Below, in pieces: positions 7,864-20,557 of a stretch of 53,511 nt of DNA. Within the stretch, counting starts at the first letter, position 1, and every line of letters starts with the position of its first letter. The notes below the pieces were generated by a model. The model was not told where the DNA came from, did no database searches, and saw only the letters and a program-made list of their open reading frames with translations. The DNA lies in assembly GCF_000701405.1 (NCBI RefSeq), contig NZ_JNIV01000020.1, positions 1 through 53,511 of the forward strand, read 5' to 3'. The DNA comes from Deinococcus marmoris DSM 12784 (GTDB lineage Bacteria > Deinococcota > Deinococci > Deinococcales > Deinococcaceae). The translations under genes and the position numbers were made by a program.

Positions 7864-9654
7864 TCAGGCTGTGGCCTCAGCAGATTCAGTTCCGGCAGAT
7901 TTAACCCCGGCAGCCTCGGCCTCAGCCAGATCCACCACCAGACCGACTAGAGCAGCGTGGACGAAGGTCTGCGGATAGTTGCCCAGCGGCTGACCGGTCC
8001 GGGGATCGGCCATCTCGGGCAGCAGGCCCAGATCACCCGCGTAGGCCAGCACGGCGTCCAGGATCACGCGCGCCCGCGCCGGATCGCGCATCACCCAGTA
8101 CTGCGCCACCCACAGCGTCCCGGCCAGGAACGCGCCTTCTGCCTGTGTATCGTCATCGGCCAGAAAGCGCCAGTACAGATGGTCCTGACAGGACTCGCGC
8201 TCCAGCACGGCCACCGTCGCCAGCATCTCCGGCGAGTCGGGGGCGCAGAAGCCCCACACCGGATACAGGGCTGCCGTCACGTCCACACCCTCTTCCCCGG
8301 CCACGTAGGCGTAGGCGCCCTCGGCGTTCAGGGCGTTGGCCATGACCCACTGCCGCGCAGCCCCCGCCGCCGCCTTCCAGCGCGCGGCCTGCGCGGGTTC
8401 CTCGCTGTGTTCGGCGATGTACTCCAACGCCACGGCGGCCAGCACCTTGCCTGCCACATAGGGCCGCTGCTTGCGTTCCTCCCAGATACCGTAATCGTCG
8501 TCCTGCCAGTGGTCTGCCAGGAACTCGGCAAACCGCTCAGTCACCCCCCAGTGTTCAAGGGTGCCCCCGCTGTCCCGTGCATCAAAGCGCTCGTAGACCA
8601 ACTTGGCGGCCAGCAGCACGTTGCCGTAGGCGTCCAGTTGCAACTGCCCGCGCGCCCCGTTGCCGATCTGAACGGGGCGACTGCCCGCGTACCCCGCGAG
8701 GTCCAGCGTGGTTTCCTGCGGAGGTTCGCCGCCGTCCACAGTCAGAAAGGGTGGCGCGGGGAGGCCGTTTTGCGGTTTTGCCTGGGCGCAGATGAACTCC
8801 AGAAATGCCCGGCCCTCCTGACCGTCGCCCCCGGCGCGTGTCAGGGCGCTGACCACCATGCCCGCGTCGCGCAGCCAGACGTAGCGGTAATCCCAATTTT
8901 TCTGGCCGCCAAGGGCTTCTGGCAGGCTGGTGGTGGGGGCCGCGATGGTCGCGTTACCCGCGTGATCGGTCAGCAGCCGGATGGCCCGCAGCGAGGCCCG
9001 CACGGCGTCCTCGTAGGGGCCGTGATAGGTGGCGTGGGTGGTCAATTCCTGCCAGCTCAGCATCGACTGCTCGCGCCAGCGGGTCACGCTTTCCCAGTCG
9101 GGCGACTCCAGCCGTTCATCGCTCAGGAACGCCCAGGCCGCCTCATCCTGCGGCACCTCCACCACCACCGAGTCCCCCACGATCCGGGGCGTGTGCGAGG
9201 CATACAGCCACTGCTGCCCGTCAATCCGCACCGCCTCGCCCTGCTGCTCCATTGTCACGGTGCGGCGGGCATAATCGGGCGCGGCATTCAGGATCAGCCG
9301 GTAGGGCCGTGGGGCGCGCGAAAACACCCGGCAGATGCCACCTGGCAATCCCACATCAAAGGGCATGAAGTCGGTGATGGTCAGCTCCCCGTCCCCGGCG
9401 CGCAGGACCGTTTCCAGGTGGCCGCCGTCACCCAGATAGCAGCGTCCGCCCGGCACCGCGCCTGCCAGTTCCACAGCCCACGAGCCGCCGCGTTCCTCGT
9501 CCAGCAGACGCGCCAGCAATGAGGGTGCATCGAAGCGTCCGGGACAGTACCAGACCACCTCGCCCAGGGGCGTGACCAGCGCGGCGCTGCGGCGGTCACT
9601 GAGCAGCCCCAACTCATGGATGCGGGGCGGGGAGTGGTGTGTGGCAGGGGTCAT
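7864..9654 (-). CDS. Glycoside hydrolase family 15 protein (glucoamylase/trehalase-like)
   Basis: A 596-residue protein with an N-terminal beta domain (starting [16 protein letters not shown]) and an alpha/alpha barrel that contains [12 protein letters not shown] near residues 253-264, the signature of GH15. Trp391-Glu392 in YGIWEERKQ matches the usual position of the general acid. GH15 enzymes release glucose from alpha-glucans, and some bacterial members cleave trehalose. There is no signal peptide, so it acts in the cytoplasm. The start is uncertain. ATG at 9654 has AGAAGGA close upstream. GTG at 9672 (six residues longer) has a TAGAGT -10 box five bases ahead and could be a leaderless start. 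Confidence 0.85.
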   Translation of the reverse strand: MTPATHHSPPRIHELGLLSDRRSAALVTPLGEVVWYCPGRFDAPSLLARLLDEERGGSWAVELAGAVPGGRCYLGDGGHLETVLRAGDGELTITDFMPFDVGLPGGICRVFSRAPRPYRLILNAAPDYARRTVTMEQQGEAVRIDGQQWLYASHTPRIVGDSVVVEVPQDEAAWAFLSDERLESPDWESVTRWREQSMLSWQELTTHATYHGPYEDAVRASLRAIRLLTDHAGNATIAAPTTSLPEALGGQKNWDYRYVWLRDAGMVVSALTRAGGDGQEGRAFLEFICAQAKPQNGLPAPPFLTVDGGEPPQETTLDLAGYAGSRPVQIGNGARGQLQLDAYGNVLLAAKLVYERFDARDSGGTLEHWGVTERFAEFLADHWQDDDYGIWEERKQRPYVAGKVLAAVALEYIAEHSEEPAQAARWKAAAGAARQWVMANALNAEGAYAYVAGEEGVDVTAALYPVWGFCAPDSPEMLATVAVLERESCQDHLYWRFLADDDTQAEGAFLAGTLWVAQYWVMRDPARARVILDAVLAYAGDLGLLPEMADPRTGQPLGNYPQTFVHAALVGLVVDLAEAEAAGVKSAGTESAEATA

Positions 9655-9767
9655 CTGATCCTTCTGGGGCACAGGGCACTCTAGAGCTTGACTCGCATGT
9701 AGATGGTCTGAAGTCGCCAGTTTGAGCGGCTGGTCAGGCCTCTGAAGCAGACACTACTCTCCAAACT

Positions 9768-10463
9768 TCAGTCCTCGTCCTCAGCGATCTCGGCCCGGCT
9801 GAGCCACCCACTCTCGCCGGGAATCATGGCGTAATCGCACAGCGCCAGAAAGGCGGCGTCGCCCTCCTGTGCGCTGACACCCACGGTCAGGGTCACCTCG
9901 GGCGGGAGCTGGCCCAGCACGTAATTCACGGCACTTTCAGGGGTCAGTTCGCGGGGCAGCAGCGTCAGGCTCTCGCCCTGATTGAGAACCCGGAAATCCG
10001 CCTGGAAGGGGCCACCGTCCAGCCACTCGTGCAATTCACGCTCGGCCTGAAGCAGCGCCAGTTCCAGCCCGTACGGATGAACCAGACGCGCCAGCAGCGG
10101 CAGACCGGAATGCTCCTCCAGCGTGACCTCCAGCCCCAGTTGCCCCAACTGGCTGATGTGCGTGGCTGCCGTGTGGGCCAGTCGCAGGCCCTCTGCACGC
10201 AGGCGCTGCGTTTCCAACGTCAACCGCCGCCACGCCGGATCTTCCAGTCCGTCCGGGCCGATTACCACCGCCCCGTGCCGCAGGATCTGCCAGGAGGTGA
10301 AAGCCGCCGGAACCGACAGCAGTTCGGCCTCGTCCAGACCCGTGACGGGAATCAGTTCGGCGTGCTGGAGCAACACGGAAAGACCCGACGCCGTGCGCTC
10401 CTGCTCGGGCGTGGGGTCCGCGCTGTAAAGGGTGGGTTGTGGGTTGACGAAGGCAACGATCAT
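9768..10463 (-). CDS. HAD-superfamily-like protein with degenerate catalytic motifs
   Basis: A 231-residue protein whose shape fits Cof-type/sugar-phosphate HAD phosphatases: a short first strand, a TG motif (PVTGLDEAEL, near 39-48), a cap region, and a C-terminal GDAAFLALCDYAMIP near 201-215 that resembles the family's metal-binding motif. The first motif should read DxDGTL, but here it is NPQPTL at residues 7-12, so both catalytic aspartates are gone. The conserved Lys before the last domain is also missing (LTPESAVNYVL). I infer a non-catalytic or reassigned HAD fold. The start at 10463 is supported by a TACCCT -10 box six bases upstream (10470-10475), a leaderless layout. Confidence 0.6.
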   Translation of the reverse strand: MIVAFVNPQPTLYSADPTPEQERTASGLSVLLQHAELIPVTGLDEAELLSVPAAFTSWQILRHGAVVIGPDGLEDPAWRRLTLETQRLRAEGLRLAHTAATHISQLGQLGLEVTLEEHSGLPLLARLVHPYGLELALLQAERELHEWLDGGPFQADFRVLNQGESLTLLPRELTPESAVNYVLGQLPPEVTLTVGVSAQEGDAAFLALCDYAMIPGESGWLSRAEIAEDED

Positions 10464-10508
10464 GGCCGCAGGGTAGTCGAGACGGGCCGGGGCAACCGTG
10501 GGACAAGA

Positions 10509-10532
10509 GTTGCTCGTCACGTGACGAGCAAC
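10509..10532. other. parS-like 24-bp palindrome, copy 1
   Basis: GTTGCTCGTCAC followed directly by its exact reverse complement, 24 bases without mismatch. An identical copy lies at 21434-21457 upstream of parA. The core TCACGTGA is shared with the bacterial parS consensus (TGTTTCACGTGAAACA). It ends three bases before the stop codon of hpaI, in the gap before the HAD-like gene. I infer that this is a ParB-binding centromere site. Confidence 0.75.
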
Positions 10533-10534
10533 CC

Positions 10535-11302
10535 TCAGTTCTTCCTGAAGCGCGCCGCCAGTGCCGTGCTGGCGCGCGAAAGCAGGGTCACGTCCGTTCC
10601 CACGGCGACGAAGGTGTAGCCCCATTCCAGATAGGTCTGGGCCTGCGCTTCATCGGTGGAGAGGATGCCCGCCGCCTTCCCCGCCGCCCGGATTCGCGTC
10701 GCCGCGTCCCGGATGGCATTCTGAACATCCGGGTGACCGGGATTGCCCAGTTGTCCGAACGAGGCCGCAAGGTCTGCCGGGCCAATGAAAACGCCGTCCA
10801 CACCGTCTACCGCCGCGATCTCATCCAGCGCTTCCAGGCCAGCAATGGACTCGATCTGGAGCAGGAGACAGACACCATCCTCCGCGTGTTGCAGATAGTC
10901 GGCGTCCCGCCCGAAGCCGCTGGCGCGGGCCAGCGATGCGCCCACACCGCGTACCCCGCGCGGCGGATAACGGGTGGCGGCCACAAGTTCCTGCGCCTGT
11001 ATCGCCGTTTCCACCATAGGAATCAGGATGTTGCGTGCGCCGATGTCCAGCAGTCGCTTGATGCCCACCGTATCGCCCACGGGCGGACGCACCAGCGGGG
11101 TCACCGCCGGGTACGCGGCCAGCGCCTGCAAACTCGCCAGCGTGCTGCGGAGGTCATTGGGCGCGTGTTCGCCGTCAATCAGCAGCCAGTCGAAACCCGC
11201 CCCGGCGCAGACCTCGGCGCTGTATGGATCGGCCAGCGCCAGCCACAAACCGCACAGGGTGTCACCGCGCCCAAGAGCTGCTTTAAACGTATTTTTAGCC
11301 AT
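10535..11302 (-). CDS. hpaI: 4-hydroxy-2-oxoheptane-1,7-dioate aldolase
   Basis: A 255-residue class II aldolase of the HpcH/HpaI family, which splits 4-hydroxy-2-oxoheptanedioate into pyruvate and succinic semialdehyde as the last step of homoprotocatechuate degradation. Visible signatures are [14 protein letters not shown] (catalytic His), [10 protein letters not shown] (metal-binding Glu) and [13 protein letters not shown] (metal-binding Asp). ATG at 11302 is chosen because GGAG lies six bases upstream and it overlaps hpaH by eight bases. A GTG at 11314 would add four residues. Order and overlap place it at the end of the hpa operon. Confidence 0.9.
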   Translation of the reverse strand: MAKNTFKAALGRGDTLCGLWLALADPYSAEVCAGAGFDWLLIDGEHAPNDLRSTLASLQALAAYPAVTPLVRPPVGDTVGIKRLLDIGARNILIPMVETAIQAQELVAATRYPPRGVRGVGASLARASGFGRDADYLQHAEDGVCLLLQIESIAGLEALDEIAAVDGVDGVFIGPADLAASFGQLGNPGHPDVQNAIRDAATRIRAAGKAAGILSTDEAQAQTYLEWGYTFVAVGTDVTLLSRASTALAARFRKN

Positions 11303-12143
11303 GTATTGCTCCACGCGCCTGCCCGGCGAATCGGCACGAGAAGGTGCCCAGAGGTCCGTAATCGAAGGTAAACACGTCGCCGGACGCGATATCTACCGGG
11401 CGCGTGAATGATCCGGCCAGCACCAGTTCCCCCGCCTTCAGGTACTCGCCGTGCGGGGCCAGACAGTTCGCCAGCCACGCGATGCCCTGCGCCGGATGCC
11501 CCAGCACGCCCGCCGCCACCCCGGTTTCCTCGATCACGCCGTTGCGGATGCACAGCGCCGCCGACCAGCGCAAATCCAGAGCGTCGGGTCTGACCGCATT
11601 GCCGCCCACGATGATTCCGGCGTTGGCCGCGTTGTCACTGATGGTGTCGAAGACCCGGCGCGGTTTGCCCGTCGCGGCGCTGACCCGCTGAATCCGCGCG
11701 TCGATGATCTCGGCGGCGGGGGTGACGTATTCGGTGACCCGCAGCACATCAAACAAAGTCACGCCCGGCCCACGCAGATCATCTTTTAAGAGGAAGGCCA
11801 GTTCCACTTCTACCTTCGGGGCCACGAAATCGGACAGTGGAATGTCGCCATTCGGCTCGTAGAACATGCTGTCCAGCAACGTGCCGTAATCCGGCTCGGT
11901 GATCTGCGAGGCGATTTGCATGGCCCGCGAGGTCAGCCCAATTTTGTGGCCGCGTACCCGCCCGCCCGCGTCCAGCTTGAGGCCCACCCAGGCGCGCTGT
12001 ACAGCGTAGGCATCGGCAAAGGCCATGCCTGGAAACCGCTCGGAGAACGGGGCGATCTGCACGCCGCTGAGTTCGGCGACTTCCAGTTCGGCAGCCAGAC
12101 CGGCCAATTCGGCTTCGGGAATCACACGCTCCACGGTGGTCAT
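11295..12143 (-). CDS. hpaH: 2-oxo-hept-4-ene-1,7-dioate hydratase
   Basis: A 282-residue hydratase of the MhpD/HpaH/HpcG family, acting just before the aldolase. Typical segments are [12 protein letters not shown], the acidic metal-ligand region VEVELAFLL and EIIDARI. It is slightly longer than the usual 265-270 residues. The ATG overlaps the stop codon of the sulfite-oxidase-like gene (ATGA), and its own end overlaps hpaI, so the three genes are translated as a unit. Confidence 0.88.
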   Translation of the reverse strand: MTTVERVIPEAELAGLAAELEVAELSGVQIAPFSERFPGMAFADAYAVQRAWVGLKLDAGGRVRGHKIGLTSRAMQIASQITEPDYGTLLDSMFYEPNGDIPLSDFVAPKVEVELAFLLKDDLRGPGVTLFDVLRVTEYVTPAAEIIDARIQRVSAATGKPRRVFDTISDNAANAGIIVGGNAVRPDALDLRWSAALCIRNGVIEETGVAAGVLGHPAQGIAWLANCLAPHGEYLKAGELVLAGSFTRPVDIASGDVFTFDYGPLGTFSCRFAGQARGAIHG

Positions 12144-13240
12144 GACGGCTCAGCCTTGACGTAGACCGTGATCGGCAGCGGGAAGTTGACCATGTACCCG
12201 CCCCGTCCGGCATCGTGACCGCTTTCCTGCGTGCGGCCCGCCGAATCTGTGGCGCGGGCCAGCAGTGTGACGCATCCGGGCTGCTGGGGCGTGTGCCAAT
12301 CCAAGCGCCATCTGCGCCAGATGTGCGGTTCGGCGGGGTCCAGAAATTCCGTGTCGGCCCACGTCTCGCCGCCATCTGTGCTGACCTCCACCCGCGTTAT
12401 ATCTCCCTCACCCGTCCAAGCTGTGCCGATGACCTCAAAAACACTCCCCGCCGTCACGCTGCCGTGCGGGGCGGGGCGCGCAATCTGCGCCTTCACCTGC
12501 ATGGCAGTCATGGGAATCATTTGCGGCGAGAGGCCGTCCCGATGTTGCCAGTAGCTGTAGTCAGTGGTCTGGAAAAAGCCCTGATAAGGCGTGTCCGTCA
12601 CATGCAGTTTGCTCAGCCACTTCACGGCGGCCATGCCGTACCAGCCCGGCACCACAGCCCGCAGCGGAAAACCGTGGTCCGGCGTCAACGGCTGCCCGTT
12701 CATGGCGTAGGCCAGCACCACATCATCCTGAGCCTTTGCCAGCGGCACACTGCGGGCATAGCGAATCTCGCCGGGTGTGCGGCCCGGATCGGTCAGGGTT
12801 CCCCTATCGGCCCCCTCCAGAACAACTTCCAGTGCCCCGTCCTGAATCCCGGCCCGCTCCAGCACGTCGCGCAGGCGCACCCCGGTCCATTCGGCGGTCC
12901 CGACTGCGCCAAGGTCCCACTGCACCCCTGGCATGCGGGGCGACAGGTACACCCGCCCATTGCCCGCGCATTCCATCGTGGCGCTCAGCGTGTGGGACGG
13001 CATGGCCCGCAACTCTTCCAGCGACAGCGACAGGGGAGAGGCCACCCCGCCGCCCACCTCTAACCGCCACGTCTGCGCGTCCAGGAGCGGCACCGGAAAA
13101 TGGCTACGGACGTAATGACTGGGTTGCGGGGTCAGCCGTCCATCCAGCGCGTAGAACGGGGTTTCCAGATTGGGCGGCGACGCCTGACGGACGATCAGGG
13201 CAGGGGCATGACGAGAAGAATCAGCCGTGGGACGGGACAT
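12140..13240 (-). CDS. Sulfite oxidase-like molybdopterin enzyme
   Basis: A 366-residue protein with an oxidoreductase molybdopterin domain followed by a Mo-co dimerisation domain (from about residue 250, containing [19 protein letters not shown]). The molybdenum-ligand Cys is Cys91 in [10 protein letters not shown], and [15 protein letters not shown] is the typical cofactor-binding stretch. There is no heme domain and no obvious Tat signal, so a cytoplasmic or atypical sulfite dehydrogenase is possible. It starts with ATG after a strong AGGAGG site. The gene sits inside the hpa operon between the dioxygenase and hpaH, and it overlaps hpaH. No role for it in 4-hydroxyphenylacetate breakdown is known to me. 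The 103 bases upstream (13241-13343) are AT-rich and may hold a promoter. Confidence 0.85.
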   Translation of the reverse strand: MSRPTADSSRHAPALIVRQASPPNLETPFYALDGRLTPQPSHYVRSHFPVPLLDAQTWRLEVGGGVASPLSLSLEELRAMPSHTLSATMECAGNGRVYLSPRMPGVQWDLGAVGTAEWTGVRLRDVLERAGIQDGALEVVLEGADRGTLTDPGRTPGEIRYARSVPLAKAQDDVVLAYAMNGQPLTPDHGFPLRAVVPGWYGMAAVKWLSKLHVTDTPYQGFFQTTDYSYWQHRDGLSPQMIPMTAMQVKAQIARPAPHGSVTAGSVFEVIGTAWTGEGDITRVEVSTDGGETWADTEFLDPAEPHIWRRWRLDWHTPQQPGCVTLLARATDSAGRTQESGHDAGRGGYMVNFPLPITVYVKAEPS

Positions 13241-13343
13241 GGAGCCTCCTGTAGGGGGTTAAAGACAGTATTTGCTCCATCATAACGGTTTGTCTGAATC
13301 GTTTTACAAAGGTGAGGGCAGCCCGGCTTTGGCCTCCCGGCGA

Positions 13344-14313
13344 TCAGATCACATGTACCGGAATGCCTGTCAGTTCCCCGGCGACAGGAGAGACCGTGCC
13401 GCCCTCAAACGCCTCCATCTCTGAGGCCTCCTCGAACCAACTGCGCGGCGTTCTGGCCCCCCAAAGCGTCTGGCGGCGCGGATCGTCGCGCAGCCAGCGG
13501 ATCGGCTCGAAGTCCGGGTCCACGGTGATGTAATCGGAGGTATATAGCTCAATGCGGTGGCCGTCCGGGTCACGGATATACAGGAAAAAGGCGTTGGAGA
13601 CGCCATGCCGCCCCGGCCCCCGCTCAATGCGCTCCGGCTGCCGCGCCCCAGCGAGGATGTCGCAGGTCCGCAGGATGGACATGGCGTCGGGCATCCAGTA
13701 CGCCCAGTGGTGCAGGCGGGGGCCGGGGCCATTGGTGAGGGCAAGATCATGCACGCCGCCGCGCCGCTGAATCCAGGCGGCCCAGTAGCGCTCCTGCTCG
13801 TCCACGGTGTACTCGGACAATCTGAATCCAAGCGTGTCCATGTACCAGCGCATGGTCTTTTCCACGTCTGGCACCATCACGTTCACGTGGTCCACGCGCT
13901 GCAAGCCCGGTCCCCGATGCAGGTGGAAGTCCTGTAACAGCCACGGGTACTTCTGGCTGACGTGGTAGAAGGCCACTGGAATGCCGAAGGGGTCCTGCAT
14001 CCGCAGCAGGCGTGGGCGGTCCAGTTCCTCCTCCCAGCGGTGGGGGAGACCCTCGCGCTCGGCCAGCGCCACCAGCGCGTCCAGATCGGCCTCGCCGTTC
14101 ACACGGTAGGCGAGGTGACGCACGGTGGACGTGCCTTTCTCCTCCAGTTTCAGCGTCCACTCACGGTCTTCCACGCCGCGTAGGTACAGCGCCCCCGGCT
14201 CCTCGTGCAGGACGTTCATGCCCAGCAGATCGACGTAGAACTCGCGGCTGGCCTCCAGACTCTTGACCGTGAAGACGGCGTGGGCGATGCGGATGAGATT
14301 GGGGCGGCCCGCT

Positions 14314-14321
<8 letters not shown>
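13344..14321 (-). CDS. 3,4-dihydroxyphenylacetate 2,3-dioxygenase (extradiol, type I)
   Basis: A 325-residue vicinal-oxygen-chelate dioxygenase that opens the homoprotocatechuate ring. Two VOC modules are visible ([18 protein letters not shown] and [19 protein letters not shown]). The metal ligands are His145, His204 and Glu258, spaced as in the Brevibacterium fuscum and Arthrobacter enzymes (His155, His214, Glu267). It is thus the type I fold and not the E. coli HpaD type. ATG at 14321 overlaps the hpaB stop by eight bases. It follows hpaB in the operon and uses its product. Confidence 0.88.
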
Positions 14322-15807
<1,486 letters not shown>

Positions 15808-15880
15808 GTTCAGGACTCCTTTCCGGCTGGGCCGGACACAAATGGCTTGTGGTTCAGGCTGTGGCCAACCTTCTGAGCGT

Positions 15881-17458
<1,578 letters not shown>

Positions 17459-17534
17459 GGAACCTCCTGGGATGGGGGTTGATGGTTGAAAGTTGATGGA
17501 AAGCGGCGCAAATTATTTTGACCTTCAGACCCAC

Positions 17535-18335
17535 TCACCGTCCGTCCCACTCGCCTTCCTTGCTCTCTTTGCCCTGAATCGGCTCCGCACCCTCGTCTTC
17601 CTCCACGATGTCGTTCACCAGCGTTCCCAGCCCCTCCACTTCCAGGGTCATCACGTCGCCGGGGCGCACATGGCTGATGCCTTTGGGCGTGCCAGTGAGT
17701 ATCACGTCGTCTTTTTGCAGGGTCATGAAGCGCGAGATGTGCTCGATCAGCTCGGGGATGGAAAAGATCATGTCGCGGGTGGACCCTTCCTGCCGCAGTT
17801 CGCCGTTGACATGCGCCGTTAGCTTCAGATCGTGCGGATCGGCAATCTCGTCGGCGGTCACGTAGTACGGCCCCAGAGGTCCGAAGGTGTCCCAGCCCTT
17901 GCCGCGCATCGGGGGGCGGAAGGTGTTGGTCACGTAGTCGCGCACCACCAGATCATTACCGATGGTGTAGCCGCCCACATGATCCATGGCATCGGCGGCC
18001 TTCACGCGCCGGGCGTCGCGTCCGATGATCACGCCCAGTTCCACCTCGTAGTGCATGAATTCCGCGCCACGCGGGTAGATCACGCTGCCTCGGTGGGGGA
18101 GCAGGGTGGTGTTGGGCTTCCAGAACAGCGCGGGTTCCGTGGGCTGGGTCAGACCCAGTTCCCCGGCGTGATCGTTGTAATTCAGGGCCAGGGCAATGAC
18201 CTTGGGCGGCTCCACGGGCAGCAGGAATTGAACATCATCAGGCGTGTGTGCAACGCCAGCAGCGTCAATCAGTTTTCCGTCGTGCAGATGACCGTTCAGA
18301 GCGCGGCCTCCAGCGATAAAGCGGGCATATTTCAT
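17535..18335 (-). CDS. hpaG: Fumarylacetoacetate hydrolase family protein, HpaG-like
   Basis: A 266-residue FAH-fold enzyme. The metal-binding acidic residues are in HYEVELGVIIGRDARRV, and GGYTIGNDLVVRDYV and ILTGTPKG are family signatures. In E. coli, HpaG is a tandem of two such domains that decarboxylates and isomerises 5-oxo-pent-3-ene-1,2,5-tricarboxylate. Here only one domain is present, so the protein may carry both activities as a dimer or only one of them. It is the first gene of the operon, with GGAG ahead of the ATG, and it diverges from the regulator gene. Confidence 0.85.
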   Translation of the reverse strand: MKYARFIAGGRALNGHLHDGKLIDAAGVAHTPDDVQFLLPVEPPKVIALALNYNDHAGELGLTQPTEPALFWKPNTTLLPHRGSVIYPRGAEFMHYEVELGVIIGRDARRVKAADAMDHVGGYTIGNDLVVRDYVTNTFRPPMRGKGWDTFGPLGPYYVTADEIADPHDLKLTAHVNGELRQEGSTRDMIFSIPELIEHISRFMTLQKDDVILTGTPKGISHVRPGDVMTLEVEGLGTLVNDIVEEDEGAEPIQGKESKEGEWDGR

Positions 18336-18416
18336 GTGGTCTCCGGGGAGAGGGGGCGAAAAATGGGTTCGGATTCAGCATAGGACTCCTGATCCCCTGG
18401 ATGTTGGACGAAATAT

Positions 18417-18435
18417 GAATTGTGCGGTGCAATTC
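18417..18435. promoter_or_regulatory. Inverted repeat, candidate operator of the hpa regulator
   Basis: GAATTG and CAATTC are perfect inverted 6-base arms around a 7-base spacer. It lies between hpaG and the divergent regulator, directly upstream of a TATCTT -10 box (18438-18443) that sits seven bases before ATG 18451. Its position suits control of both promoters. The binding protein is inferred, not seen. Confidence 0.4.
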
Positions 18436-18450
18436 TGTATCTTTGAACAA

Positions 18451-19653
18451 ATGCCAAGCTTCAGTGAAATGTGTCCACGACCCGGCCTGAAGGATGGCGC
18501 AGATGAGCGGATCACCCCCACAGCAGCGGATGAGACGGCCCGCCTCCTGCCCCATCAGTCCCCTTCGGAAGTAGAGGCAGCAGCGCAGGCTGTCCTGGCA
18601 ACGCTCCAGAGTCCGGGCCTGCCCACCCTGCTGGGGGCGCTGCGCGGCGCGGCCATGTCGCCCCAGCCTGAGCGCGAACTGGTGGAGCTGGCAGCAAACT
18701 GGACCGGAGGCTTCGCAGAGATCCGGGCCAGTTGGGGAGATACGGTTGCCTCGGCAGGCCGGGCCGCCGGGCCGACAGAAACCACACGCCTGGATCACCA
18801 TGAGCGCCACGTCGGAACACTGACCGCCGCCCTCCCCGCCCAGTGGCAGGTTCTGATTCCCGTGCTGGCCGAATACGCCCTGCTGGCCCGCCTACGTTCG
18901 GCAGCGGCGGGGGCAGCGCGGCGGCGGGTGGGGGAGAGGATGCTGGACGCGCTCCTGTCAGGGCAGGGGGATGACGCCCTGAACGGACTGGGCCGCGAAC
19001 CGTTCGCGCTGGCCGTGGCCACCCTGCCGCCCCAGGCGTCCGCGCAGGATCAGGCGCTGGACCTGCTGGCTGCGGTGGGAGAGGGCTATTTCAGCGAACG
19101 CCGCCTGGTGGGCCATTCCACCGTGCGGACCGGGAGGCAGGGCGGCATGGCCGTGTGGCTGTGGACCACCCTGGACCTTTCCCGCGAGGCGCGCGAACTG
19201 CACCTGTCGCTGACCTCCTCTACCGCCCTGGACGTGAGGTTGGGCGTCAGCGGACGGCAGGCAGGTGGCGCGCGTGAGGGGGTTACGGGCGTCCAGACGG
19301 CCCTCACGCAGGCGAGGCAAGCGCTGTTGGCCACGCAACATACGCGGGCCTATACCGTATTTCACGAGATGGACGCCCTGCATACCCTGATCTCGGACGG
19401 CAGCCTGAGCGTGCTGGCCGCGCAGGTGAACGCGCAACTGGACACCCTGGGAGACGATGGGCGCACCGCCGACACCCTGCGGGCGTACCTGTCCCACCGG
19501 GGAACGCTGTCCGAACTAGCCGCCACGCAAGACATTCACGTCAACACCCTGCGGTACCGCCTGCGCCGTGCCGAGGAAGTGCTGGGCGGGCGGCTGAGCG
19601 ATCCGGCGCTCCTGGCCCGACTGTATCTGGCCTTCAGGACCGAAACAGTCTGA
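18451..19653 (+). CDS. PucR/CdaR-type helix-turn-helix regulator
   Basis: A 400-residue regulator. The C-terminus has the PucR-type winged helix: SHRGTLSELAATQDIHVNTL followed by RYRLRRAEEVLG and LARLYLAFR. The N-terminal two thirds has no motif I can name but matches the effector-sensing part of such proteins in size. ATG at 18451 is favoured because a TATCTT -10 box lies seven bases upstream. ATGs at 18415 (overlapping the inverted repeat) and 18469 are alternatives. It diverges from hpaG, so it probably controls the hpa operon in response to 4-hydroxyphenylacetate or a relative. It converges on parB with only 25 bases between them. Confidence 0.8.
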   Translation: MPSFSEMCPRPGLKDGADERITPTAADETARLLPHQSPSEVEAAAQAVLATLQSPGLPTLLGALRGAAMSPQPERELVELAANWTGGFAEIRASWGDTVASAGRAAGPTETTRLDHHERHVGTLTAALPAQWQVLIPVLAEYALLARLRSAAAGAARRRVGERMLDALLSGQGDDALNGLGREPFALAVATLPPQASAQDQALDLLAAVGEGYFSERRLVGHSTVRTGRQGGMAVWLWTTLDLSREARELHLSLTSSTALDVRLGVSGRQAGGAREGVTGVQTALTQARQALLATQHTRAYTVFHEMDALHTLISDGSLSVLAAQVNAQLDTLGDDGRTADTLRAYLSHRGTLSELAATQDIHVNTLRYRLRRAEEVLGGRLSDPALLARLYLAFRTETV

Positions 19654-19678
19654 GGGGGACAGGACGGCTGGGGCAATC

Positions 19679-20557
19679 TCAATCCGGTTCAGCGAGCAGG
19701 GTCTCAAGCTGACGCAACAGCTTCTCCGCCCGTTCCCGCTTTTTCGTACCGAGCCGTTCCAGCGTCCTGACATCACCAAGGCGGCGGGCCAGGGTCTTCC
19801 AGTTCCCACCTGTGTCCGCCTTCGGGCTGACGGCCTCGCGGAGTTGCTGAACCGTGGCCCCCGCCTGTGCCCGGGCAATCAGCTCGGCCCGCTCTCCGGC
19901 CTGTTCCACCCGTCCGATGATCAGCGCTTTGCGGTAGTCGAGACCCGCCCGTACGGCGTCCTGAACATCCTCGGGCAGATTCAGGACGGCGGCGCGGTTG
20001 CGGATGAAGCTGCGCCACGTTTCGCCGCCCAGTGCGCCAAAAGCGGTGTCCAGTCGCGCCACCAGTTCCGGTTCAGACTCCGGGTGACGGTCCAAGGCAA
20101 ACATGCGGGCCACAGCGCCAGCTTCCGGCAGGTCCAGGGTGGCGGCGGCCACTTGCAGGCGGGCGCGCACCTCCTCGATCACGTTCAGGTTCTCGCGTTG
20201 CAGGTTTTCCACGGCGGCGGCCAAGCGGGCCTCGGTGTCGCCCAGGGTGCGGATCAGCACTGGCACCTCGCTCAGGCCCGCCTGCTGAGCCGCACGCCAG
20301 CGCCGCTCCCCAGCCACGATCTCGAAGGTTCCGCCGCCCAGGGGCCGCACCAGCAGGGGTTGCAAAACGCCCTGCTCCTTCACGCTGCGGGCCAGTTCGT
20401 CCAGGCTGGCAGGATCGAAGTAGCTGCGGGGCTGAAACTGGCCGGGCTGCAAGCGGGCCAGCGGCAGCGTGGTGGCGGCGGGCTGGCTCAGCGAGTCCAT
20501 ACCCTCTACCAAGCCGCTCAGGCGCGCGCCGATCACTGGACGGGTCTTGCGGGTCAC
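19679..20557 (-). CDS. parB: ParB/Spo0J family partition protein
   Basis: A 292-residue ParB. The N-terminal ParB/sulfiredoxin domain contains [20 protein letters not shown], the [10 protein letters not shown] segment and the GERRWRA box at residues 83-89, which in ParB proteins binds CTP. Central helix-turn-helix and C-terminal dimerisation regions follow. It should spread from parS sites and stimulate ParA to move the replicon apart at division. The GTG start overlaps the parA stop codon (GTGA). Both parS-like palindromes in the window are its expected targets. Confidence 0.9.
   Translation of the reverse strand: MTRKTRPVIGARLSGLVEGMDSLSQPAATTLPLARLQPGQFQPRSYFDPASLDELARSVKEQGVLQPLLVRPLGGGTFEIVAGERRWRAAQQAGLSEVPVLIRTLGDTEARLAAAVENLQRENLNVIEEVRARLQVAAATLDLPEAGAVARMFALDRHPESEPELVARLDTAFGALGGETWRSFIRNRAAVLNLPEDVQDAVRAGLDYRKALIIGRVEQAGERAELIARAQAGATVQQLREAVSPKADTGGNWKTLARRLGDVRTLERLGTKKRERAEKLLRQLETLLAEPD

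Noticed and set aside
7957..9522. Open frame of about 521 codons antisense to the GH15 gene
   Set aside because: Same composition effect; no motif and no plausible start signal.
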